Of a stretch of 6,790 nucleotides of DNA, positions 1-4,940 are shown in pieces. The notes below the pieces were generated by a model. It did not search any database. It was not told where the DNA came from and saw nothing but the letters and a program-made list of their open reading frames with translations. Made by a program: the position numbers and the translations under genes. Every line of letters starts with the position of its first letter. Within the stretch, counting starts at the first letter, position 1. The stretch is from contig JAISTY010000122.1 in NCBI GenBank assembly GCA_031272375.1, forward strand, positions 1 to 6,790. The letters are read 5' to 3'. Origin of the DNA: Opitutaceae bacterium. Its GTDB lineage: Bacteria; Verrucomicrobiota; Verrucomicrobiia; Opitutales; Opitutaceae.

Positions 1-1007
1 GTCAGGAACGCGATCGCCGCGCCGATGCAGAAAATCCCCGGCGTGAAATCCAGCCTTCGCCGCAAAAACAACCCCAGCCGCTCCTGCGTCCCGCCGCCAA
101 GCCCCACGACCACCGCCGCCGGTCTCCGCGCCGCAATCCGCGCGGCAAGCGTCTCATCCTCCACGGCGCCTTTTTTTCCGTAAAACGGCGCCGTGTAAAA
201 ATCCGCGTCCTCCGCGGCGATGCCGTTGTCCGCCAGCCATGTTTTCGTCCGTTCGCGCTCGGCCTCCGTCGGCATTATCCAGAAAATCCGCGCGGCGCGG
301 AAATCCGCGTTCCGCAGCAAGGCCCGCAGGAACGCCAGCCCCGAATGTTTTCGCAGCCACTTCCCTGTTCGCAACCACCACAGCAGCACCATGAAGCCGG
401 AGTCCGTCGTGGCGATGTCCGCCGACAACAGCGCCTCGCGATACTCCGCCGAGCGCATGAAGTCCGTCGCCAGCGCGGGCGCCGCCGGCACGACGACCAA
501 GCCGCCCTTCATCGCGTTTTCAACCAGCGCGTCCAGGCTGCCCGCGAAAAAGTCCACGCCGACAATCCGCCGCGTCGGGCCCGGTTTCCGCACCGCCGGG
601 ATGCCCGCGCCTTCGGGAGGCGGGGCGGCAAGCGGTTCCGTTGAAAGCGACGACAAGCCGCCGTCCGGTTTTCCGTCGGCGAACCCCATGCACCACACCT
701 CCAACGGCTCCGCGCCCGTGTTGCGGATTTCGTGCGACTCGCCCGCGTCCACCAGCAAAAACTCCCCCGGCGCCAGCGCGATTTCCCGTCCTTCAACAAC
801 GGCGACGCCCGCGCCGGTCTTGCACACGAACAACTCCCGCATGTCCGCGTGCGCGTGGGCCGGCGCGCCCTCGTTTGGCGGGAAAACCGCCAGCGAAACC
901 TGTGTGACACCGGCGACCTCGCCGCGGCGCAGCAGCACGCGTTTGCGGACGCGCGCGTTGTGCGACACCGCCTCCTCCGCCAGACGCGACAAGCCGCCGT
1001 GTTTCAT
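1..1007 (-). CDS. Cupin-WecB/TagA/CpsF glycosyltransferase fusion (3' end outside window)
   Basis: The reading frame is open from ATG at 1007 to the window edge, giving 335 residues. Residues 20-110 form a cupin. Motif 1 has His51, His53 and Glu58 in HAHADMRE, and motif 2 has Gly81 to His92 and Asn96, which fits a metal-binding single-domain cupin. A Pro/Ala-rich linker (about 112-145) leads to a WecB/TagA/CpsF-type domain (about 146 onward) with the TDSGF motif (Asp202, candidate catalytic Asp by analogy with TagA) and GLGGGTQER (Gln308, Glu309). It aligns closely with the 2374-3147 protein. By that comparison about 60 C-terminal residues are missing from the window, so the full length is probably near 395. 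WecB/TagA enzymes transfer an N-acetylhexosamine-type sugar onto a lipid-linked acceptor at the inner membrane; the substrate here is unknown. The cupin could sense a sugar, act as an isomerase-like domain, or be structural. The gene starts at the TGATG junction with the epimerase gene, which suggests coupled translation. Alanine codons are mostly GCG, unlike the paralogue. Confidence 0.88.
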   Translation of the reverse strand, partial: MKHGGLSRLAEEAVSHNARVRKRVLLRRGEVAGVTQVSLAVFPPNEGAPAHAHADMRELFVCKTGAGVAVVEGREIALAPGEFLLVDAGESHEIRNTGAEPLEVWCMGFADGKPDGGLSSLSTEPLAAPPPEGAGIPAVRKPGPTRRIVGVDFFAGSLDALVENAMKGGLVVVPAAPALATDFMRSAEYREALLSADIATTDSGFMVLLWWLRTGKWLRKHSGLAFLRALLRNADFRAARIFWIMPTEAERERTKTWLADNGIAAEDADFYTAPFYGKKGAVEDETLAARIAARRPAAVVVGLGGGTQERLGLFLRRRLDFTPGIFCIGAAIAFL

Positions 1008-2005
1008 CAGTGGACGTTGAAGACGGAGTCCTTCGACAAGCCGCCTTTCATCTGGTCGTAAATCCAGGCGTAGGTTTTTTCCATGCCGTCGCGCAGCCGG
1101 ATGCCCGGCGCCCAGCCGAGGAGCCGCTTGATGAGCGTGTTGTCGCTCGAACGCCCGCGGACGCCCTTGGGCGCGGAGAGGTTGTAGTTTCGCCTCAATT
1201 TCACGCCGGCGATTTCCTCAACGATGTCAACGAGTTGGTTAATGGAAACCATTTCGTCGCTGCCGAGGTTGATGGGCTGGAGGATGTCGCTTGAGGTGAT
1301 CGCCGAGATGCCCTTCAGGCAGTCGTCAATATACATGAACGAGCGCGTTTGCAGGCCGTCGCCCCAGATTTCGATTTCGTTTTTCCCGGCCATCAGCGCG
1401 GCGATGACCTTGCGGCAGATGGCCGCCGGGGCCTTTTCGCGCCCGCCGTCGAAGGTTCCGAACGGCCCATAGACATTGTGGAAGCGGGCCACGCGCGTCT
1501 GGACGCCGAAGTCCTCGCGGAAATGGCGGCACATGCGTTCGCTGAACAATTTTTCCCAGCCGTAGCCATCCTCCGGCATGGCGGGGTAGGCGTCCTCCTC
1601 CTTCAGCCCCGGATTGGCCGTTTCGGTTTGTTTGCCCGCCGCATAGACGCACGCCGACGACGCGTAGAAGAAGCGCCGCACGCCCAATTTCCGCGCCGCG
1701 ACGAGGAGGTGGGTGTTGATGAGCACGCTCAACATGCACAAGGCCTTGTTGTTTTCGATGAACCCCATTCCGCCCATGTCGGCGGCGAGGTTGTAGCACT
1801 CGTCCGCGCCCTGAAGGGCGGCGACGCAGGCGTCGGCGTTTTGCAAATCGAGCGTCAGGTTTTCGGCGTTGTCGTGACGCTGATACCAGGCGGTTTGGGG
1901 TTTGCGGTCCACGCAGCGCACGGCGTGTCCCTGTTTCAAAAACACACCGGCCAGATGGCCGCCGATGAAACCGCCGCCGCCGCAAATCGTGATTTTCTTT
2001 CTCAT
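1007..2005 (-). CDS. GDP-mannose 3,5-epimerase-like NAD-dependent epimerase
   Basis: This 332-residue extended short-chain dehydrogenase/reductase begins MRKKITICGGGGFIGGHL, with the glycine-rich NAD loop at residues 9-16. It carries hallmarks of GDP-mannose 3,5-epimerase: AADMGGMGFI (75-83), YASSACVY with Cys119 (equivalent to the catalytic Cys145 of the plant enzyme), YGWEK with Tyr148 and Lys152, FHNVYGPFGT followed by GGREKAPAA with Lys191 (equivalent to plant Lys217), WGDGLQTRSF (214-223), NLGSDEMVS and GVRGRSSDN. The family converts GDP-D-mannose to GDP-L-galactose (and GDP-L-gulose) in the cytoplasm, supplying activated sugar for glycan synthesis. The length is slightly shorter than the plant enzyme. 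I chose ATG 2005 because the Rossmann strand begins immediately after it; the frame stays open further upstream, but that part is not enzyme-like. The gene is first in the minus-strand arm of the divergent pair, and its TGA shares a base with the next ATG (TGATG). Substrate identity is inferred from motifs. Confidence 0.92.
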   Translation of the reverse strand: MRKKITICGGGGFIGGHLAGVFLKQGHAVRCVDRKPQTAWYQRHDNAENLTLDLQNADACVAALQGADECYNLAADMGGMGFIENNKALCMLSVLINTHLLVAARKLGVRRFFYASSACVYAAGKQTETANPGLKEEDAYPAMPEDGYGWEKLFSERMCRHFREDFGVQTRVARFHNVYGPFGTFDGGREKAPAAICRKVIAALMAGKNEIEIWGDGLQTRSFMYIDDCLKGISAITSSDILQPINLGSDEMVSINQLVDIVEEIAGVKLRRNYNLSAPKGVRGRSSDNTLIKRLLGWAPGIRLRDGMEKTYAWIYDQMKGGLSKDSVFNVH

Positions 2006-2025
2006 GGGTAATGCGCCCGCGGGGT

Positions 2026-2045
2026 TTGTGTGCATGGCCGCACAG
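2026..2045. promoter_or_regulatory. Operator-like inverted repeat, site 1 (imperfect)
   Basis: The site reads TTGTGTG, six bases, then CGCACAG. Its left arm is identical to that of site 2, and the right arm matches the ideal complement at 5 of 7 positions. Geometry (7-6-7) equals that of site 2, and the centres are 32 bp apart, about three helical turns, so both sites would face the same side of the DNA. It is closer to the epimerase start. Binding by the adjacent XRE protein is inferred. Confidence 0.5.
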
Positions 2046-2057
2046 CGGCAAGCCAAA

Positions 2058-2077
2058 TTGTGTGGGCAGGCACACAA
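2058..2077. promoter_or_regulatory. Operator-like inverted repeat, site 2 (perfect arms)
   Basis: TTGTGTG and CACACAA form perfect 7-bp inverted arms around the spacer GGCAGG. The site lies 36 bp upstream of the preferred XRE start. A perfect dyad of this size next to an HTH gene, repeated at the same geometry 32 bp away, is typical of an autoregulatory operator, here positioned to control both divergent arms. No binding data can be read from sequence. Confidence 0.6.
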
Positions 2078-2113
2078 GTCCGGCGGCGTCTTTTCGGGAG
2101 ACTGCGCGGCGTC

Positions 2114-2377
2114 ATGCCGCGCCCGCCCATCAACATTTCCGGCTCCGTTGTCCGAAAACACCGCGAGGCGCGCGGCTGGTCGCAAACCGAACTCGCCGCC
2201 AAATGCCAGCTCTCCGGTTGGGACGCCGGACGCGACATCATCGCGCGCATCGAGGGCGGCATCCGTCTCGTCCGCGACTTCGAGCTGCGCATCCTTGCGA
2301 AGGTTTTCGGCCTCACCCCCAACGATCTTTTCCCGCCCGAACCCCTCGCGCGCTCCAAGCGGCAACCCGACCCATGA
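2114..2377 (+). CDS. Small XRE-family helix-turn-helix protein
   Basis: This 87-residue protein is essentially one HTH_XRE (Cro/CI-type) domain. Residues 11-22 form helix 1, the positioning helix is SQTELAAKC (23-31), the recognition helix region is AGRDIIARIEGGIR (38-51), and the closing helices lead to the family-typical LTPNDLF (67-73). There is no effector or dimerisation domain, only a short basic, proline-rich tail. I preferred ATG 2114 to the in-frame GTG at 2030: the conserved domain begins just after 2114, while the GTG lies inside operator-like site 1 and would add a basic, uninformative extension. The stop overlaps the next start as ATGA, so the regulator and the glycosyltransferase are probably translationally coupled. 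Likely role: transcriptional regulator of its own operon and of the divergent epimerase operon through the dyads at 2026-2077. The target is inference. Confidence 0.85.
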   Translation: MPRPPINISGSVVRKHREARGWSQTELAAKCQLSGWDAGRDIIARIEGGIRLVRDFELRILAKVFGLTPNDLFPPEPLARSKRQPDP

Positions 2378-3147
2378 GCGCCGTTGTTCCCCCAAAAAAT
2401 CCGGCAACCCGCCGCGTCCTCGGCGTTGAGTTCTTCAACGGCGCCCTTGGCGACGCCCTCGAAACCGCGCTTGCCGGCGGCCTCATGGTCGTCCCTTCCG
2501 GTCCCGGCCTCGCCACCGATCTTGTCCGTTCCGCCGAATACCGCGAGGCGCTGATGACCGCCGACCTTGTCCTGACCGACTCCGGTTTCATGGTGTTGCT
2601 CTGGCGTCTGTTCACCCGCGACAAGCTGCCGCGCAACTCCGGCCTCGCCTTCATCCGCGCCCTGCTGCGTCGCGACGACCTCAAGGCGCCCGGTGCGATT
2701 TTCTGGGTCATGCCCTCCCCTTCCGAGGCTCTGCGCAACAAGAACTGGCTCAACGCCAACGGCTTCTCCGTCACCGACGCCGACATTTACGTTGCCCCGC
2801 ACTACGGCAAGGGTGGCATCCGTGACGAGGCGCTCCTTGAGAGGCTCAACGCCCGCGCCCCGCGCGTCGTCCTGCTGGCGGTTGGCGGGGGCGTCCAGGA
2901 ACGCCTTGGCAATTATCTTCGCAACAACCTCGCCGGGCGTCCGGCGATACTCTGTTTGGGAGCGGCCATCGCGTTTGTCACTGGCGGGCAGGCGGCCATT
3001 CCCGTGTGGGCGGATCGGCTTTGTCTTGGTTGGCTTCTGCGCATCCTGCGGAACCCGCGCCGTTATTGGCGGCGCTACCGCGACGCGTTCCGTCTTGCCC
3101 CGCTCCTCTGGAAATATCGCGACAACCCGCCGCCGGGGTGGTTTTAA
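2374..3147 (+). CDS. WecB/TagA/CpsF-type glycosyltransferase, no cupin
   Basis: This 257-residue single-domain protein is close to the usual family length. LTDSGFMVLL places the candidate catalytic Asp at residue 69, and AVGGGVQER (169-177) carries the family Gln-Glu pair in an altered context, GGGxQER rather than the usual GxPxQE. The C-terminal IPVWADRLCLGWL with basic NPRRYWRRYR (227-236) matches the arginine-rich tail of WecB/TagA, which contributes to the active site and membrane association. The family transfers a ManNAc-type sugar to undecaprenyl-linked GlcNAc on the cytoplasmic side of the inner membrane; donor and acceptor here are unknown. It is a paralogue of the transferase domain in the divergent gene at 1-1007, differing by lack of the cupin and by C-ending codons (GCC, CTC). 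It starts at an ATGA overlap with the XRE gene. Its last seven residues, NPPPGWF, are encoded by the first unit of the downstream tandem repeat, so the C-terminus may have been reshaped by that repeat. Confidence 0.9.
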   Translation: MSAVVPPKNPATRRVLGVEFFNGALGDALETALAGGLMVVPSGPGLATDLVRSAEYREALMTADLVLTDSGFMVLLWRLFTRDKLPRNSGLAFIRALLRRDDLKAPGAIFWVMPSPSEALRNKNWLNANGFSVTDADIYVAPHYGKGGIRDEALLERLNARAPRVVLLAVGGGVQERLGNYLRNNLAGRPAILCLGAAIAFVTGGQAAIPVWADRLCLGWLLRILRNPRRYWRRYRDAFRLAPLLWKYRDNPPPGWF

Positions 3148-3252
3148 CATTACACAGAGGTCACGGAGGAAGGGGGGGAGGGCACGGAGAGTTTTTTTAC
3201 AGAAGATAAGAAGAAGGACGAAGAGGGGGGGGAACAGGCGCGGGGCTACTTT

Positions 3253-3330
3253 GTTAAGGGACAGGTTAAAAGTGACGAGTTAAGGGACAGGTTAGAAGGG
3301 GCGAGTGAAGGGACAGGTTAAAAGTGAACC
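3253..3330. repeat. 26-bp sub-repeat, three adjacent copies
   Basis: Copies lie at 3253-3278, 3279-3304 and 3305-3330, each built on the core AAGGGACAGGTTARAAG. The third copy ends in the AACC that opens the next large unit. The same repeat occurs twice in unit 2, so copy number has changed by one between units, as expected from slippage or unequal recombination. Confidence 0.9.
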
Positions 3331-3454
3331 CGCCGCCGGGGTGGTTTTAACATTACACAGAGGTCACGGAGGAAGGGGGGGAGGGCACGGAGAGTTTTTT
3401 ACAGAAGATAAGAAGAAGGACGAAGAGGGATGGAACAGGCGGCGGGGCTACTTT

Positions 3455-3506
3455 GTTAAGGGACAGGTTAGAAGTGACGAGTTAAGGGACAGGTTAGAAG
3501 TGAACC
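3455..3506. repeat. 26-bp sub-repeat, two adjacent copies
   Basis: Copies at 3455-3480 and 3481-3506 match the triplet at 3253-3330, with the same AAGGGACAGGTTAGAAG core. The second copy again runs into the AACC start of the following large unit. Confidence 0.9.
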
Positions 3507-3601
3507 CTAACATTACACAGAGGTCGCGGGGGGGGAGGGCACGGAGGTTTTTTTACAGAAGATAAGAAGAGAGATGAGGGTTGAAGAGGAGCGTGTCCTG
3601 A

Positions 3602-3658
3602 GAAACACCGCATAAGAACAGAGCCTTCGGGGTTGCTCTTTTTATCTTCTGTTCAAAG
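3602..3658 (+). repeat. Left inverted repeat flanking the EEP gene
   Basis: This 57-bp stretch matches the reverse complement of 4770-4826 at 49 of 57 positions without gaps. It contains AACACCGCATAA, a hairpin-forming GCCTTCGG core and ATCTTCTGTTCAAAG. Periodic CACCTTTG-type sequence (about 3674-3706) continues the resemblance inward. AGAGC (3621-3625) can pair with GCTCT (3635-3639), followed by T-rich sequence, so a weak terminator on the plus strand is possible. Confidence 0.85.
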
Positions 3659-3659
3659 G

Positions 3660-3712
3660 GTTGGATGCTTCGTCACCTTTGCGGAACCTTTTGCGACCTT
3701 TGTGGTGAAAGG
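3660..3712. repeat. Degenerate CCTTTGTG/CCTTTGCG periodic repeat
   Basis: On the minus strand this reads as spaced CACAAAGG, CGCAAAAGG, CGCAAAGG and GACGAAG blocks. It is the inverted counterpart of the blocks at 4722-4766 upstream of the EEP gene. It lies between the left inverted repeat and the stop codon of the EEP gene. Confidence 0.7.
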
Positions 3713-3722
3713 TGAAATGAAA

Positions 3723-4724
3723 CTAATGGGGAGGGAGGGAGAGGATGGCCTCGTAGGGGTCGTGGTCGCTGGGCCAGAAGTTTTCAGGGGTCCGGGTTTC
3801 GAGACGGCGGGCGGAGAGTGTCGCAAGATTTTGCGTTGCAAAGATGTAGTCAATTTTTGAGCGGACGAGCGGCGGGGGGATTTCTTTCGCGGGCGTGGCG
3901 GGGGTGATTTTGGACTGCGCGGGAAAGATGTCGGCAAAGGTGTCGTGGAGCGCGAGCGGGGCGGTTTGTTGTTTTCCGTTTATGACAATGGGGTTGCCTT
4001 GGAAGTGCAGCAGAGGGGCGGAGCCGGGGAGGGCGTTCATGTCGCCCGTGAGGATGGCGGGGGCGGTTGGGTCGCGGCGGGCGGCGATGCGGGCGAGGAT
4101 GAGGGCGGCGGATCGGACGCGGACGGCTTCGGAGCGGACGGAGAGGTGGGTGTTGAAAAGATAGACCCTGCGGCCGGTGGGGCGGGCGTCGGGGCCGAGT
4201 TCGTGGAGCAGGGCGAAGGTGACGCAACGCAGGCTTTCGGCGGGGTCGGCGGGGGCGCGCCAGGTGTCGGAAGGTTTTTCGGGAGTGTCGGACAGCCAGA
4301 AGGTTCCGCGGTCGGAGGGGTCGGGTTTCCAACGTTTTTTGAGCCAGAAAATCATGTTGGAAAGCGATTGGCGGCGGAGGTTGGCGCGGCCGACGCAGGG
4401 TTCGGCGAGGGAGTCGTATTCGGGGAGGGCGGCGGCGAGGAAGGAAGGTTGGTCGCGGGAAGGTTTGCGGGTGTCGAAGCTGGTTTCCTGGGTGGCGATG
4501 AAGTCGTAGGGGGCGCCGTCGGCAGCGGGGCGGCGGAGAACCTCGATCAGCGCGGGGGCGCGTTTTTCCCAGCGGACGGCGCGGGGTTTTTCCGTCGCGC
4601 CGGTTTTGTCCGCGCCGAGGTAGGCGGAGAGGATGTTGTAGGTGAGGACGCGAACGGGGTCGGCGGGGGCGTTAACCGCAAAGAGGGCGCTGAACGCGAG
4701 GACACTGAACCGAAGCGGGTTCAC
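3723..4724 (-). CDS. Secreted endonuclease/exonuclease/phosphatase (EEP) family protein
   Basis: This 333-residue protein has an N-terminal signal peptide (hydrophobic residues 5-18, likely cleavage near AVNAPA) followed by a complete EEP (DNase I-like) fold. VLTYNI contains Asn30, ATQE has the metal-binding Glu80, LFNTHLS has His193, LTGDMN has Asp228 and Asn230, KIDYIF has Asp292, and the C-terminal SDHDP has Asp320 and His321. All catalytic elements are present, so it should be an active Mg-dependent phosphodiesterase or phosphatase acting outside the cytoplasm; nuclease, sphingomyelinase-like and inositol-phosphatase activities are all possible. I chose GTG 4724 because it begins a clean signal peptide. 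The frame remains open to 4850, but that part is made of CACAAAGG-type repeat and is unlikely to be translated. No Shine-Dalgarno is visible. The gene is bracketed by inverted repeats at 3602-3658 and 4770-4826 and is functionally unrelated to its neighbours, which fits a transferred cassette. Confidence 0.9.
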   Translation of the reverse strand: MNPLRFSVLAFSALFAVNAPADPVRVLTYNILSAYLGADKTGATEKPRAVRWEKRAPALIEVLRRPAADGAPYDFIATQETSFDTRKPSRDQPSFLAAALPEYDSLAEPCVGRANLRRQSLSNMIFWLKKRWKPDPSDRGTFWLSDTPEKPSDTWRAPADPAESLRCVTFALLHELGPDARPTGRRVYLFNTHLSVRSEAVRVRSAALILARIAARRDPTAPAILTGDMNALPGSAPLLHFQGNPIVINGKQQTAPLALHDTFADIFPAQSKITPATPAKEIPPPLVRSKIDYIFATQNLATLSARRLETRTPENFWPSDHDPYEAILSLPPH

Positions 4725-4766
4725 ACAAAGGGCACGAAGGGTTTCGCGAAGGACACAAAGGTTCCA
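4722..4766. repeat. Degenerate CACAAAGG periodic repeat
   Basis: Blocks CACAAAGGG, CACGAAGGG, TCGCGAAGG and ACACAAAGG follow each other with a 9 to 12 bp period. They belong to the same family as the CACAGAGGTCACGGAGG stretches of the tandem array and, inverted, as 3660-3712. The chosen GTG start of the EEP gene sits on the edge of this repeat. Confidence 0.8.
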
Positions 4767-4769
4767 ATT

Positions 4770-4826
4770 CTTTGAACAGAAGAGAAGAAGAACAAACCTG
4801 AAGGCTTTGTTTTTATGCGGTGTTCC
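4770..4826 (-). repeat. Right inverted repeat flanking the EEP gene
   Basis: Inverted partner of 3602-3658, with 8 mismatches in 57. On the minus strand AACAAA pairs with TTTGTT around the core GCCTTCAGG. The left copy can also form a hairpin, around GCCTTCGGG, with different arm bases (AGAGC/GCTCT). The retained folding suggests selection on structure, or inheritance of a hairpin-type mobile sequence. Confidence 0.85.
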
Positions 4827-4865
4827 TCGGCAAGATTCGCCCCGCTTCATACCTTTTCCTATCTT

Positions 4866-4880
4866 CAGGGATTTTCCCTG
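4866..4880. other. Short perfect hairpin
   Basis: CAGGGA and TCCCTG form a perfect 6-bp stem with a 3-nt loop, downstream of the lipoprotein cluster (minus strand). No T-run follows on either strand, so it is at best a weak or factor-assisted terminator. Confidence 0.35.
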
Positions 4881-4884
4881 CCTG

Positions 4885-4915
4885 ATTAGTGTTAAATTAG
4901 TGGTTATTAGTGGTT
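4885..4915. repeat. ATTAGTGGTT triplet repeat
   Basis: Three adjacent copies, ATTAGTGTTAA, ATTAGTGGTT and ATTAGTGGTT, have a 10-11 bp period. They lie in the gap between the glycine-zipper lipoprotein stop codon and the EEP gene. This is a third periodic intergenic family, distinct in sequence from the CACAAAGG and GATTACACAG families. Confidence 0.75.
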
Positions 4916-4940
4916 AATGAGGAAACTTTGTGTAGAGAGA

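Larger units (their letters stand above)
2006..2113. promoter_or_regulatory. Divergent intergenic region between epimerase and XRE arms
   Basis: These 108 bp separate two divergently transcribed gene pairs, so promoters for both should lie here. I see no convincing sigma70 -35/-10 pair in either direction. The one strong feature is the pair of inverted repeats at 2026-2045 and 2058-2077. A weak GGGAG lies at 2096-2100, 13 nt from the XRE start, which is long for a Shine-Dalgarno site. The epimerase gene has none. Confidence 0.6.
3124..3580. repeat. Tandem array of about 203/176/78-bp units
   Basis: Three head-to-tail units begin with AACCC at 3124, 3327 and 3503. Unit 1 is 203 bp, unit 2 is 176 bp and unit 3 is cut short near 3580. 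Units 1 and 2 are nearly identical: they differ by one 26-bp sub-repeat, one T in a T-run and a few bases. Unit 3 has lost 16 bp after AACCC and part of the G-rich stretch. Each unit holds a degenerate CACAGAGGTCACGGAGG segment, a T-run, ACAGAAGATAAGAAGA and the 26-bp repeats. Unit 1 starts inside the glycosyltransferase coding sequence, 24 nt before the end of its stop codon. Short open frames here are low-complexity and lack coding character. Nothing else is seen up to 3600. Confidence 0.9.

Noticed and set aside
2030..2113. GTG start for the XRE gene at 2030
   Set aside because: The added residues are basic and not domain-like, and the codon falls within operator-like site 1.
2006..2407. 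Upstream in-frame extension of the epimerase
   Set aside because: It would overlap the XRE gene and operator-like sites, and the Rossmann fold begins right after ATG 2005.
2002..3150. Long minus-strand open frame (382 codons) opposite the XRE and glycosyltransferase genes
   Set aside because: It is Arg/Gly-rich without domain character and lies antisense to two genes with clear family motifs; GC-rich antisense frames are often open.
3253..3506. CRISPR array
   Set aside because: The 26-bp copies are directly adjacent without unique spacers, and no cas gene is present.
3305..3565. Open frame across the tandem repeats (86 codons) and similar short frames near 3006-3283
   Set aside because: The translation is just the repeat read through (HRGHGGRGGGHG-type low complexity), with no independent coding evidence.
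3945..4775. Gly-rich plus-strand open frame (276 codons)
   Set aside because: It is the antisense shadow of the EEP gene, whose catalytic motifs are all on the minus strand.
4725..4850. N-terminal extension of the EEP protein to ATG 4850
   Set aside because: The extension is made of the CACAAAGG repeat and inverted repeat, and it would bury the signal peptide.
4866..4880. Intrinsic terminator for the lipoprotein cluster
   Set aside because: The stem is perfect but no T-run follows on the minus strand, so it is kept only as a hairpin.
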